Below are positions 41,391 through 55,385 of a stretch of DNA of 64,000 bases, one piece after another. The notes below the pieces were generated by a model. It made no database searches and was not told where the DNA came from. It saw nothing but the letters and a program-made list of their open reading frames with translations. How positions within the stretch are numbered: the stretch's first letter is position 1; each line of letters begins with the position of its first letter. The position numbers and the translations under genes are program-made. Location: positions 11,911,501-11,975,500 of the forward strand of contig NC_091970.1 in the NCBI RefSeq assembly GCF_036711975.1, read 5' to 3'. This DNA comes from Onthophagus taurus (lineage: Eukaryota; Arthropoda; Insecta; Coleoptera; Scarabaeidae).

Positions 41391-44300
41391 ATCTAACAAA
41401 TACGATTTTGTGTAATAATTAATATCTCAAAAAATAAAAGATATTTTGCAAAACGGTCATTTTTATTGAAATTCTTATAATTTAGTGTATGGATGCTGAT
41501 AATTTCGTAGTAATTTAATGAAACCCTGATTTATTTAAATTTTTTGAAAATCACCGCAAATATTTGTGTCTTCTAAAAATTTTGAATATGCACGATTATG
41601 TTTAATAATTAATATCTCAAAAACTAAAAGATATTTTGCAAAACGATCGTTTTCATTAAAAAGCTTATAATTTTGTGTATGGATGCTAATAATTTCGTAG
41701 CGATTCAATAAAACCCCGATTTATTACAATCTTTTGAAAATCACCGCAAATATTTGTGTCTTCTAAAAATTTTGAATATGCACGATTATGTTTAATAATT
41801 AATATCTCAAAAACTAAAAGATATTTTGCAAAACGATCGTTTTCATTAAAAAGCTTATAATTTTGTGTATGGATGCTAATAATTTCGTAGCGATTTAATA
41901 AAACACAGATTTATTAAAATTTTTTGAAAATCATCGAAAATATTAGTTTATTCTATAAATTTAGACTAAGCATGATTGTGTTTAATAATTAATATCTCAA
42001 AAACTAAAAGATATTTTGCAAAACGGGCATTTTCATTAAAAAGCTTATAATTTTGTGTATGGATGCTGATAATTTCATAGCGATTAATAAAACACCGATT
42101 TATTACAATTTTTTGAAAATCACCGAAATTATTTGTGTCTTCTAAAAATTTAGAATATGCACGAGTGTGTTTAATGATTAATATCTTGAAAACTAAAAGA
42201 TGTTTTGTAAAACGGTCTTCTTCATTGAAAAGCTTATAATTTTGTTTATAAGTACTAATAATTTCGTAGCGACCAATGAAACCTCGATTTATAACAAATT
42301 TTGGAAAATCGCCTACAATATTTGTTTCTTCTAAAAATTTAGAATAAGCATGATTGTGTTTAATAATTAATATCTCAAAAACTAAAACATAATTTGTAAA
42401 ACGGTCTCCTCCAATGAAAAGCTTATAATTTTGCTTACAAGTGCTGGTAATTACATAGCGCTTTAACGAAAGCCCGATTTAATACAATTTTTTGAAAATC
42501 ACCGAAATTATTTGTTTCTTCTAAAAATTTAGAACAAAAACGATTGTGTATAATAATTAATAACTCAAAAACTAAAAGATATTTTTTAAAACGGTCTTTT
42601 TCATTGAAAAGCTTATAATTTTATATATGGATGCTGATAATTTCGCAGAGCGATTTAATGAAACACCGATTTATTACAATTTTTTGAAAATCACCGATAA
42701 TATTTGCTTTTTCTAAACATTTAGAATAAGCACGATTGTGTTTAATAATCAATATCTCAAAATCTAAAAGATATTTTGCAAAACGGTCATTTTCATTGAA
42801 AAGCTTACGATTTTGTTTATAAGTACTATAATTTCGTAGAAATTTCATGAAACCCCGATTTATTACAATTTTTTGAAAATCACCGAAAATAATTGTTTCT
42901 TCTAAAAATTTTGAATAAGCACGATTGTGTTTAATAATCAATATCTCAAAAACTAAAAGATATTTTTTAAAACGGTCTTTTTCATTGAAAAGCTTATAAT
43001 TTTGTGTATGGATGCTGATAATTTCGTAGCGATTCAATAAAACCCCGATTTATTACAATTTTTTGAAAATCATCGAAAATATTAGTTTATTCTAAAAAAG
43101 TACAATAAGCATGATTGTGTTTAATAATTAATATCTCAAAAACTAAAAGATATTTTACAAAACGATCATTTTCATTGAAAAGCTTATAATTTTGTGTATA
43201 GATGCTGATAATTTCGTAGCGATTTAATGAAACCACGATTTATTACAATTTTTTGAAACTCATCTAAAATATTAGTTTCTTCTAAAAATCTGGAATAATC
43301 ACAATTGTTTAATAATTAATTTCTCAAGAACTAAAAGATATTTTTTAAAACGGTCTTTTTCATTGAAAAGCTTATAATTTTGTTTACGAGTGTCGATAAT
43401 TTGATAGTGATTTAATGAAACCCCGAGTTATTACAATTTTTTGAAAATCACCGAAAATATTTGTTCCTTCTAAAAATTTAGAATAAGCACGATTGTGTTT
43501 AATAATTAATATCTCAAAAACTAAAAGATATTTAGTAAAACGGTCTTTTTCATTGAAAAGCTTATAATTTTGTAAATGGATGCCGATAATTTGGTAGTGA
43601 TTTAATCAAACCCCAATTTATTACAATTTGTTGAAAATCACCGAATTTATTTATTTCTTCTAAAAATTTAGAATAAGCACGATTATCTTTAATAATTAAT
43701 ATCTCAAAAACTAAAAGATATTTTGTGAAACGGTCTGTTTCATTGTAAAGCTTATTATTTTGTTTATTAATATTGATAATATTATAGCGATTTATTAAAA
43801 CCCCGATTTATTATGATTTATTGAATATAACCGAAAATATATTTTTGTAATAATTTAGAATAATCTTGATTGCCTTTAATAATTAATACCTTAAAAACTA
43901 AAAGATATTTTGTAAAACGGTCTTTTTCAATGAAAAGCTTATAATTTTGTTTGCGAGTGCTGATAATTTCGTATTGATTTAATGAAACACCGATTTATTA
44001 CATTTTTTTGAAAATCACCGAAAAAATTGTTTGTTCTAAAAACTTAGAATATGCACCATTGTGTTTAATAATTAATATCTCAATAATTAAAAGATATTTT
44101 GTAAAACGGTCTCCTTTATTGAAAAGCTTATAATTTTGTTTAGGAGTGTCGATAATTTGATAGTGATTTAATGAAACCCCGATTTATTACAATTTTTTGA
44201 AAATCACCGAAAATATTTGTTCCTTTTAAAAATTTAGAATAAGCACGATTGTATTTAATAATTAATATCTCAAAAACTAAAAGATATTTTGCAAAACGGT

Positions 44301-46515
44301 CTTTTTCATTGAAAAGCTTATAATTTTGTTTACTAATGTTGATAATATTCTAGCGATTTATTAAAACCCTGATTTATTATAATTTTTTGAAAATCATCAA
44401 AAATATTAGTTTCTTCTAAAAATTTAGAATAAAAACGATTGTGTATAACAATTAATAACTCAAAAACTAAAAGATATTTTACAAAACGATCATTTTCATT
44501 AAAAAGCTTATAATTTTGTGTATAGATGCTGATATTTTCGTAGCGATTTAATGAAACCCCGATTTATTACAAATTTTTGAAAATCACCGAAAAATTAATA
44601 ATTAATATCTCAAAAACTAAAAGATATTTTGCAAAACGGTCTTTTTCATTGAAAAGCTTATAATTTTGTTTGCTTATGTTGATAATATTATAACGATTTA
44701 TTAAAACCCTGATTTATTTTGATTTTTTGAAAATCATCAAAAATATTAGTTTCTTCTAAAAATTTATAATAAGCACGATTGTGTATAACAATTAATAACT
44801 CAAAAACTAAAAGATATTTTACAAAACGATCATTTTCATTGAAAAGCTCATAATTTTGTGTATAGATGCTGATAATTTCGTAGCGATTCAATAAAACCCC
44901 GATTTATTACAATCTTTTGAAAATCATCGAAAATATTAGTTTTTTCTAAAAATTTAGAATAAAAACGATTGTGTTTAATAATTAATATCTCAAAAACTAA
45001 AAGATATTTTGCAAAACGGTCTTTTTCATTGAAAAGCTTATAATTTTGTTTGTTTATATTGATAATATTATAGCGATTTATTAAAACCCTGATTTATTAC
45101 AATTTTTTGAAAATCATCGAAAATATTAGTTTCTTCTAAAAATTTTGAATAAAAACGATTGTGTTTAATAATTAATATCTCATAAAGTAAAAGATATTTT
45201 GCAAAACGGTCTTTTTCATTGAAAAGCTTATAATTTTGTGTATAGATGCTGATAATTTCGTAGCGATTCAATAAAACCCCGATTTATTACAATCTTTTGA
45301 AAATCATCGAAAATATTAGTTTTTTCTAAAAATTTATAATAAGCACGATTGTGTATAACAATTAATAACTCAAAAACTAAAAGATATTTTACAAAACGGT
45401 CTTTTTCATTGAAAAGCTTATAATTTTGTGTATAGATGCTGATAATTTCGTAGCGATTCAATAAAACCTCGATTTGTACAATTATCGAACATTTAGTTTC
45501 TTCTAAAAATTTTGAATAAAATCGATTGTGTTTAATAATTAATATCTCAAAAACTAAAAGATATTTTGCAAAACGGTGTTTTTCATTGAAGAGCTTATAA
45601 TTTTGTTTGTTTATGTTAATAATATTGTAGCGATTTATTAAAACCCTGATTTATTATGATTTATTGAAAATCATCAAAAATATTAGTTTCTTCTAAAAAT
45701 TTATAATAAGCACGATTCTGTATAACAATTAATAACTCAAAAACTAAAAGATATTTTGCAAAACGGTCTTTTTCATTGAAAAGCTTATAATTTTGTGTAT
45801 AGATGCTGATAATTTCGTAGCGATTCAATAAAACCCCGATTTATTACAATATTTTGAAAATCATCGAAAATATTAGTTTCCTCTAAAAATTTTGAATAAA
45901 AACGATTGTGTTTAATAATTAATATCTCAAAAACTCAAAGATATATTGTAAAATGGTCTTTTTCATTGAAAAGTTTATAATTTTGTTTATTAATGTTGAT
46001 AATATTATAGCGATTTATTAAAACCCTGATTTATTATGATTTTTTGAAAATCATTAAAAATATTAGTTTCTTCTAAAAATTTATAATAAGCACGATTGTG
46101 TATAATAATTAATAACTCAAAAACTAAAAGATATTTTTTAAAACGGTCTTTTTCATTGAAAAGCTTATAATTTTGTTTATTAATGTTGATAATATTATAG
46201 CGATTTATTAAAACCCTGATTTATTATGATTTTTTGAAAATCATCAAAAATATTAGTTTCTTCTAAAAATTTTGAATAGAAACGATTGTGTTTAATAATT
46301 AATATCTCCAAAAATTAAAAGATTTTTTGCAAAACGGTCTTTTTCATTGTAAAGCTTATAATTTTGTTTATTAATGCTAATAATATTATAGCGATTTATT
46401 AAAACCCCGATTTATTATGATTTTTTGAAAATAACCGAAAATATTTTTTTCTACAAATTTATAATAATCTTCATTATTTTTAATAATTAATATCTCAAAA
46501 TCTAAAAGAGAAAAC
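41391..46515. repeat. ~190-bp satellite, block 2
   Basis: About 27 monomers of the same family as block 1. In the first half the monomers are more diverged and mostly of one type. From about 44,300 rightwards the 380-bp alternation of the two types returns, with highly similar copies. The array decays at about 46,440-46,515. Confidence 0.92.
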
Positions 46516-48110
46516 ATAACATTATTTACGAATGCTTATAATTTTATTCAATTTCTTTCGCGATTTTGAACTGAGTCATTAAAATAAATGAGCAGATTTT
46601 CAAATTTCGATTAAAATCGTTTTAATTTTTTGGTGTGCTAATTATCTACTTTAAACGACTCGGGTTTTTTTAATTGTCTTAAAGATATCTCCAAAAAACG
46701 ACTTGAAAGAAAAAGTTTAATAACTTTTTTAGTGTTTATACTAAGTGGTCGAGGATTAAACGACCATTAGCCTCAGAAATCGTGACTAAACAACTTTTTT
46801 TTAGGAACCGATTTTTTATTACGCTCTCCAAAAACGTTTTGTTCTATTACTTATTTTTCAAATGCCAATTACATTTTTTTTAAATCATTTAATAAGGTTT
46901 TCTAAACTATATTATTTTTTTATAAATTTGTTATTTAAAAATTTTACCTTCATGATTTTGTCCACTTTAAATTTTCTTTGCACAATTATTAAACATTAGA
47001 ACTCGAAATGAAACTTTTTATTAATTCGAATTAATTTTGAGTGTTTTGAAAAGTCTAGAAATTTAGTTTTAAAGACGTCCACTCGGCGCGAAATCGCAAC
47101 AGCGACTGTTAACTGAAGAGAAACGGATCCGAGTTTTTATAGTAAAGTATACATAGAAGATACCGTTTAATTTTTTCCTGGTTCTCTTCATTTTTTTCGG
47201 CCCACAAACGAAGAAAATCACTTCAAATTCATAATATTTTCTTATTATAATCGGTGAGGAGGTTTTATGTTTTATTTAAATTATAATTTCTTTCTTAACT
47301 CCATCTTTATTTTGTATTAAACTTAATAGTGGGTCGAAGAAAGTCTAAAAATCTTTTTTTTTAACCTTTTTTTCCAAAGAATAACCAGTATAAGTGTTGT
47401 AATGGTACATTGAGCGCCGGTTTTTCGGCATTTTTTGCTTTAAATCTACTTACTTAGAGATCTTAGAGAAAGTACCAAACTACTTATGCGGTTATACGCC
47501 AAAAAAAATCTGTTCTATTTACATATTTTTATTTATAACGTAAAAAATTTCAAATTCTTCACGTTATTATTAATTATTTCATTATAAACCAACAATAAAA
47601 ATCAATGAATATTGATTTAAGCGAATAGAAAGCGAGAAATCAATTCTTCTTCTCTGCCAATTTGGTTTTAGCGTTGGAGTTAAAAGCAAAACCCGGTTGT
47701 TATTGAAATATTAACGTGGGCGTTCACTAAATAATTCAAAGGAGGACGATTGACGACTTTAAACTGAAGAAAAAAACCGGGGGCTTTGCCTCTTTGCCAC
47801 TCTTGATGAGGATGTGAAAAGTTTTAAAAAAATCGCTTCCGGTTTATTTATTGAATTAAGAAACGATTTATATCGCGAGTACTTAAGATCTTAAATCCAA
47901 CGATTTCTTTCTAATATCTAAAACGATTATAATCATCCCACTTATTACAGCTTAACACAAACAACAGTTATTATGGGAAAATCATGATATTTTAATGCCT
48001 AATATCTTAAAAGAGTGATTAATTAATAAAGAATGTTAAGTTATTTTTGAATGCTTCGATATCGGAAAGATTGAGTTAATCAGATTTTCGATTAATTACA
48101 ACTTTTCGAT
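46516..48110. other. AT-rich spacer between satellite families, no gene seen
   Basis: About 1.6 kb without tandem structure or a supported frame. It includes GC-richer patches such as CCACTCGGCGCGAAATCGCA near 47,088 and ACCGGGGGCTTTGCCTCTTT near 47,777. No transposon end or conserved protein block was recognised. Confidence 0.5.
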
Positions 48111-51100
48111 TTTAACTTTTCTATTTTATAAATAAATTCAAAACGTGTTGGTTCTTATTAACACTTTGGGAAAATCTCATACTCATATTCCAAGAAATGG
48201 ATTTTATACGAATTTTTAAAACTTAATCGACGAAAATTGCAAAATTCGAAAAAATTGTCGATTATTTCAAAAATTTATTTCTCAAAATCTAAAAGCGATT
48301 TTTCAAAACGGCTTGTTGCATTAAAAAGAGGATACTTTAATTAATAATTGGTGATATTTCCACAAAGATACTTCAAGAAATGAATTTTATAGCGAATTTT
48401 GAAAATTATTGATGAAAATTGCAACATCGAAAATGTTATCAAAACTTCAAATATTGTTTTCTCAAAAACTAAAAGTTATTTTTTAAAACGTGTTGGTTCA
48501 TTGGAAAGAGGACTCTCTTATTAACAGTTTCGGAAAATCTCATAATCATATTACAAGAAATGGATTTTAAACGAATTTTTAAAACTTAATCGGCGAAAGT
48601 TGCAAAATTTGAAGAAATTGTCGATCATTTCAAAAATGTATTTCTTAAAAACTAAAAGCGATTTTTCAAAACGGCTTGTTGCATTAAAAAGGGGATCCTT
48701 TAATTAATAATTGGTGATATTTCCACAAAATTCCTTCAAGAAATAAATTTTATAGCAAATTTTGAAAATTATCGATGAAAATTGCAACATCGAAAATGTT
48801 ATCAAAACTTCAAATATTGTTTTCTCAAAAACTAAAAGTTATTTTTTAAAACGTGTTGGTTCATTGGAAAAAGGACACTCTTATTAACACTTTCAGAATT
48901 TTTCATACTCATATTCCAAGAATTGGATTTTATACGAATTTTTAAAACTTAATCGGCGAAAGTTGCAAAATTTGAAAAAATTGTCGATCATTTCAAAAAT
49001 TTATTTCTCAAAATCTAAAAGCGATTTTTCAAAACAGCTTGTTGCATTAAAAAGAGGATCCTTTAATTAATAATTGGTGATATTTCCACAAAATTCCTTC
49101 AAGAAATAAATTTTATAGCAAACTTTGAAAATTATCGATGAAAATTGCAACATCGAAAATTTTATCAAAACTTCAAATATTGTTTTCTCAAAAACTAAAA
49201 GTTATTTTTCAAAACGTGTTGGTTCATTGGAAAGAGGACTCTCTGATTAACAGTATCCGAAAATCTCATACTCATATTGCAAGAAATGGATTTTATACGA
49301 ATTTTTAAAACTTAATCGGCGAAAGTTGCAAAATTTGAAGAAATTGTCGATCATTTCAAAAATGTATTTCTTAAAAACTAAAAGCGATTTTTCAAAACGG
49401 CTTGTTGCATTAAAAAGGGGATCCTTTAATTAATAATTGGTGATATTTCCACAAAATTCCTTCAAGAAATGAATTTTAAGCGAATTTTGAAAGTTATCGA
49501 TGAAAATTGCAACATCGAAAATTTTATCAAAACTTCAAATATTGTTTTCTCAAAAACTAAAAGTTATTTTTTAAAACGTGTTGGTTCATTGGAAAAAGGA
49601 CACTCTTATTAACACTTTCGGAATTTTTCATACTCATATTCCAAGAATTGGATTTTATACGAATTTTTAAAACTTAATCGGTCAAAATTGCAAAATTAAA
49701 AAATTGTCGATCATTTCAAAAATTTATTTCTCAAATTCTAAAAGCGATTTTTCAAAACGGCTTGTTGCATTAAAAAGAGGATACTTTAATTAATAATTGG
49801 TGATATTTCCAAAAGGATCTTTCAAGAAATGAATTTCAAGCGAATTTTGAAAGTTATCGATGAAAATTGCAACATCGAAAATTTTATCAAAACTTGAAAT
49901 ATTATTTTCTCAAAAACTAAAAGTTATTTTTTAAAACGTGTTGGTTCATTGGAAAGAAGACACTTTTATTAACACTTTCGGAATTTTTCATACTCATATT
50001 CCAAGAAATAGATTTTATACTAATTTTTAAAACTTAATCGAAGAAAATTGCTAAATTCGAAGAAATTGTCGATTATTTCAAAAATTTATTTCTCAAAATC
50101 TAAAAGCGATTTTCCAAATCGCCTTATTTCATTAAAAAGAGGATACTTTAATTAATAATTGGTGATATTTCCACAAGGATCCTTCAAAAAATGAATTTTA
50201 TAGCGAATTATGAAAGTTATCGGTGAAAATTGCAACATCGAAAATTTTATCAAAAGTTCAAATATTGTTTTCCCAAAAACTAAAAGTTATTTTTTAAAAC
50301 GTGTTGGTTCATTGGAAAAAGGACACTCTTATTAACACATTCGGAATTTTTCATACTCATATTCCAAGAATTGGATTTTATACGAATTTTTAAAACTTAA
50401 TCGGTCAAAATTGCAAAATTAAAAAATTGTCGATCATTTCAAAAATTTATTTCTCAAATTCTAAAAGCGATTTTTCAAAACGGCTTGTTGCATTAAAAAG
50501 AGGATACTTTAATTAATAATTGGTGATATTTCCAAAAGGATCCTTCAAGAAATGAATTTGAAGCGAATTTTGAAAGTTATCGATGAAAATTGCAACATCG
50601 AAAATTTTATCAAAACTTCAAATATTGTTTTCTCAAAAACTAAAAGTTATTTTTTAAAACGTGTTGGTTCATTGGAAAGAGGACTCTCTTATTAACACTT
50701 TGGCAAAATCTCATACTCATATTCTAAGAAATGGATTTTATACGAATTTTTAAAGCTTAATCGGTTAAAATTGCAAAATTCAAAAATTGACGATCATTTT
50801 AAAAATTTATTTCTCAAAAACTAAAAGTGATTTTTCAAAACGGCTTGTTGCATTAGAAAGAGGATACGTTAATTAATAATTGGTGATATATCCACAAGGA
50901 TCCTTCAAGAAATGAATTTTATAGCGAATTTTGAAAATTATCGATGAAAATTGCAACATCGAAAATTTTATCAAAACTTCAAATATTGTTTTTTCAAAAA
51001 CTAAAAGTTATTTTTTAAAACGTGTTGGTTCATTGGAAAGAGGACTCTCTTATTAACACTTTGGCAAAATCTCATACTCATATTCTAAGAAATGGATTTT

Positions 51101-52331
51101 ATACGAATTTTTAAAGCTTAATCGGTTAAAATTGCAAAATTCAAAAATTGACGATCATTTTAAAAATTTATTTCTCAAAAACTAAAAGTGATTTTTCAAA
51201 ACGGCTTGTTGCATTAGAAAGAGGATACGTTAATTAATAATTGGTGATATATCCACAAGGATCCTTCAAGAAATGAATTTTATAGCGAATTTTGAAAATT
51301 ATCGATGAAAATTGCAACATCGAAAATTTTATCAAAACTTCAAATATTGTTTTTTCAAAAACTAAAAGTTATTTTTTAAAACGTGTTGGTTCATTGGAAA
51401 GGGGACTCTCTTATTAACAGTTTCGGAAAATCTTAAAATCTTAATCGACGAAAATTGCAAAATTCGAAAAAATTGTCGATTATTTCAAAAATTTATTTCT
51501 CAAAATCTAAAAGCGATTTTTCAAAACGGCTTGTTGCATTAAAAAGAGGATACTTTAATTAATAATTGGTGATATTTCCACAAGGATCCTTCAAGGAATA
51601 AATTTTATAGCAAATTTTGAAAATTATCGGTGAAAATTGCAACATCGAAAATTTTACCAAAACTTCAAATAATGTTTTCTCAAAAACTAAAAGTTATTTT
51701 TTAAAACGTGTTATTTCATTGGAAAGAGGACACTCTTATTAACACTTTGGGAAATTTTCATACTCATATTCCAAGAAATGGATTTTATGCGAATTTTTAA
51801 AACTCAATCGGTCAAAATTGCAAAATTCAAAAATTGTCGATCATTTCAAAAATGTATTTCTCAAAAACTAAAAGCGATTTTTCAAAACGGCTTGTTGCAT
51901 TAAAAAGAGGATACTTTAATTAATAATTGGTGATATTTCCACAAGGATCCTTCAAGAAATGAATTTTATAGCGAATTTTGAAAATTATCGATGAAAATTG
52001 CAACATCGAAAATTTTATCAAAACTTCAAATATTGTTTTTTCAAAAACTAATAATTATTTTTTAAAACGTGTTGGTTCATTGGAAAGAGGACACTCTTAT
52101 TAACACTTTTGGATATTTTCATACTCATATTCCAAGATGTGGATTTTTAAAACTTAATCGGCGAAAGTTGCAAAATTCGAAAAAATTGTCGATTATTTCA
52201 AAAAGTTATTTCTCAAAATCTAAAAGCGATTTTTCAAAACTGCTTGTTGCATTAAAAACAGGATACTTTAGTTAATAATTGGTGATATTTCCACAAGGAT
52301 CCTTCAAAAAATAAATTTTATAGCAAATTAT
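48111..52331. repeat. ~360-bp dimeric satellite, block 1
   Basis: About 12 units of ~360 bp (GTGTTGGTTCATTGG at about 48,495 and 48,853). Each is made of two ~180-bp halves: one with CTCAAAAACTAAAAGTTATT and AAAACGTGTTGGTTCATTGG, the other with CTCAAAATCTAAAAGCGATT and AAAACGGCTTGTTGCATTAA. The two halves are clearly homologous to each other and to the 190-bp family core. A recent duplication is visible at about 50,640-51,370, where two successive units are practically identical. Confidence 0.92.
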
Positions 52332-52340
52332 TGGGTCTTC

Positions 52341-55018
52341 TCAGTTGGGCCTTATTTTTTTAAGAAGTGTGAGCCGTGTTATGGGACAGCGGGTAAGGGA
52401 AAGGGGAATGATGAGATTTTTTAAGGCGTTTTTGGGGAAGTTCATAGTTGCTTTAAGGGATAAAGATTGTAGACGGGAGTTTATAGGAGGAATCTTTGTA
52501 AGGTCGTAAAGGAGTTCGTTGGAAGGGTTGAAAAGTGGGTTGTGAGGGTGTCTAATGCGGGTGATAATTCTCAGGGATGCTCTCTCTGCTACTTCCAGAT
52601 GGTACTGTGATCCTCTCGGCGCTTCAGTCATGATTAATGAGGCATATTCGATAATAGGTCGGCATATTGAGGTGTATATGTGAGTAGCGCATTTGATGGA
52701 TATCCCTCGGCCTCTATATGAGAGTGAGCGGAAGTGTTTGGCGCGGTTTTTGACTTTCATTTTTACCTTGATGGCGTGGGTAGAGAATTTAAGGGTTCTA
52801 TCCAAGGTAATGCCGAGGTAGTTACAAGTTGGTGATGCTGTGATAGGAGAAGATTGAATTATTATTGTGGGAGGAGCAACCCGAATAGGGAGGAAGGGGA
52901 TGAAGAATTGGGTTTTGGAAGGATTTATCAGAATACGCCATTTTCGGAACCATTTCTCTATGTTTTGGATGAGCGTCTGCAGCCTTAGAATTGATGATGG
53001 AATGTTTATATCATGTGCGACGAGAGTAGTATCATCGGCATAAAGTAGGCCGTAAGACATCGGATCAAAGACGTCTGGGTTGTCGTTGTAGATGTCATGG
53101 CAGTAGACGTTGTACAGTGCTGGCGAGATGGGAGTGCCTTGAGGGAGACCTTGTTGAGCGGTGAAACTGTGAGAGTAGTAGTTCTTCACTTTAACCAATG
53201 AGGAGCGGTCTGAAAGAAATTCTTTTAGCAGGTTAAGAAGATAAGATGGGATTTTCAACATAGCTAGCTTGTACAGTAGACCTCTGTGCCATACGGAGTC
53301 GAATGCCTTCCGAACATCCAGGAAGACTGCGGCGGATTGTTGTTTTTGGAAACGTGTTACTTGGAAGTTTGAGACAAGCACTGCCAAGGGATGAGATGTA
53401 GATCTACCTTGTTGGAATCCAAATTGGTATGACGGAATCCTCCTTGCAACAACATCGAGCAGCTTGTTCTTCAAGTGCACCTCGAAAAGCTTCCCCATTA
53501 CGGGTAGCAATGAGATAGGACGGTAGTTCGCAGGGTCGGATAGAGAAGAATCTTTCTTGGGGATGCATATGATAATAGAGGTCTTCCAATCTGGTGGGAA
53601 ATGCTGGGTGGTAAGGCAATAGTTGTAAATTTTTCTTATGTGGGCGTGGATATCAAGATCCAGCTTCCTTAAGATTTCCCTTGAGATGTTGTCGTATCCA
53701 GGGGCTGTGTTGGTTCCTCTGTTAAGAAGTGTGAAGTATTCTTCTTCCTGCATGAGAGCATCCTGAGGTGTTTCGGACGAATTGAAAAAGGCGTGTTGGT
53801 ACCAATTGTCTATTGTGTTTTTGTTGTGAGGGCAGAACAGGGTCTCATTGCTGAAGGAAAACACCCTCTCAAGGTATTCAGCGTGGATATTTACGATTTT
53901 TTCCGGACTAGAGTATGAGCAGCCATCCGTAGGGTCAATAAGCTCCTGGGTTTCTGGGGACTTTTGGTACTTCGAAAGTTTGCGGACTTCTTGCCAGTAG
54001 TTTTTACCCTTGCTTCTGTTGATTTTATCACAGGCCTCAATGTATTTTTCACTTCTGAATTGCTGCACTAGCTTTTGGATATTTTTATTAAGCTCATTGA
54101 ACATTCTTTTCAGAGCAGGCTCCTCATAGGATCTAAAATCGCGGTAGAGTCGTCTCTTTTCCTTAATCAAACGGAGAATAAATGGTGGCGAGGAAAATTA
54201 TAATGTTTCTTGATGTTGACAGGGCTCGCTTCATCCACCAAATCAAGCAAGCGTTTATTAAAGGTTGCGATAGACTCGGGTGTAATGACAGGGTTAGATC
54301 TCACATATTCCTTTATTCCTGTGTTCACTCTTTCCATATTACATAGTTTATAGTTTTTGATCAGAGTAGGAGCTACTTTGGGTATTCGAGTGGTTGTATT
54401 AATTGAGATCACAAGACCCAGATGGTCAGAGCACAGATCAGGAATGACATTAACAGACGTGATGAGCGGTCTTATGTTGTTTGTGCAGAAGATTAAATCA
54501 GGCTTGGAATTGGGATTATTTGCCATGGCAAACGTCGGAGGTGTTGCGATGAGCACAAAATTTGACATAGTCACAAATTGGTTGATGTGTCTCTTTTTGG
54601 CTGGGTTTGGGTTAGTCACCGATTATTAGACAATTGTCGTACCGTGCAGCCATGTTAAATATTGTTTCTTCTATCTCACTAAATGGATGTATATAAACCA
54701 ACAATATATGTACTCTTTCTGTGCCAATCATAAAAGTAAAATGGAGGGCGTTGTTTAGTGGAGAATTTATTCTGGGAGGATTAGCTTTTCCAATTTGTAA
54801 CGCAGGATCGCCGATAACCACCCGCCTCTGACACCCCTGTTCACAATATTTCCCAATTCTTGGATCATTGTCCAATCCCTGAAGTTAATTGGCGATTTAG
54901 CTTTAGTTTCAACGAACATCGCACCGTGAATGCGGTTTACAGAAATATTGTTTCCGATTAGGTGTTTTTTTGGGACATAACTGTTAATGTTTGCATACAG
55001 TAACTTTATCTCAGTCAT
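52341..55018 (-). pseudogene. LINE ORF2 (endonuclease and reverse transcriptase), frameshifted
   Basis: The start ATG at 55,018 overlaps the end of ORF1 as ATGA, like the intact copy. The endonuclease part is broken by shifts near 54,825 and near 54,615 (within the IGDFN catalytic block). A third shift near 54,185 separates it from a long open stretch of 609 codons to 52,341. This stretch contains NYRPISLLPVMGKLFEVHLK, AVFLDVRKAFDSVWHRGLLY, QQGLPQGTPISPALYN and LLYADDTTLVA, so the polymerase motifs are intact. It ends KKIRPN. It is inactive as a whole because of the frameshifts and lost 3' end. Confidence 0.9.
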
Positions 55019-55019
55019 T

Positions 55020-55380
55020 GCTGATCTTGCAAAATCATGGTTTGGGAGCCGTGGATCGGTTCGGTGGATGAAGGTTTATTTGCGTCTTTTAGGTCAATCA
55101 TGATTATATACATGTAGCTTCCCAAAAAAGCAACGATTGTGTCAATTTGATGATGCTCAATGAATCTACGTTTTAGAGCATTTAAAAGCTCTTGTCGATC
55201 CCGCGGCTTCGGAGAGTTGATTTTTGTGAGATAAGTGTCGATAATTTGATCGTGGATCGTAACAGGATTATGAATGCGGCTTTCTTTGGTGGTTTTGTTA
55301 ATGATTTCCTCTGATTTTTTGTTAGCCGATTTAATTCTAACATTGGGGACGCCTTGTATAGGTGCTTTGGGAGAAGCAAA
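55020..55380 (-). pseudogene. LINE ORF1 C-terminal fragment
   Basis: The minus frame reads APIQGVPNVRIKSANKKSEE, SRIHNPVTIHDQIIDTYL, INSPKPRDRQELLNALKRRF and, at the end, ILQDQQ followed by TGA. It corresponds to the last ~118 residues of ORF1 in the intact copy. The zinc knuckles and everything before them are missing. Confidence 0.85.
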
Positions 55381-55385
55381 TGATT

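Larger units (their letters stand above)
52332..55385 (-). mobile_element. Jockey-like LINE copy truncated at both ends
   Basis: A minus-strand copy of the same LINE family as 59,454-63,782, inserted in the satellite. On its 3' side it stops a few bases after the ORF2 stop codon, so the entire 3' UTR and tail are missing. On its 5' side it starts within ORF1 just after the zinc knuckles. No target duplication is seen, and about 180 bp of the satellite unit is missing across the insertion. That fits a rearranged or recombined copy rather than simple 5' truncation. Confidence 0.85.

Noticed and set aside
38081..45461. Recurrent 67-77-codon minus-strand frames starting MNRYEIIS in the 190-bp satellite
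   Set aside because: They recur exactly with the 380-bp repeat unit, are longer than a monomer and have no domain. Openness follows from the repeat, so no gene is claimed.
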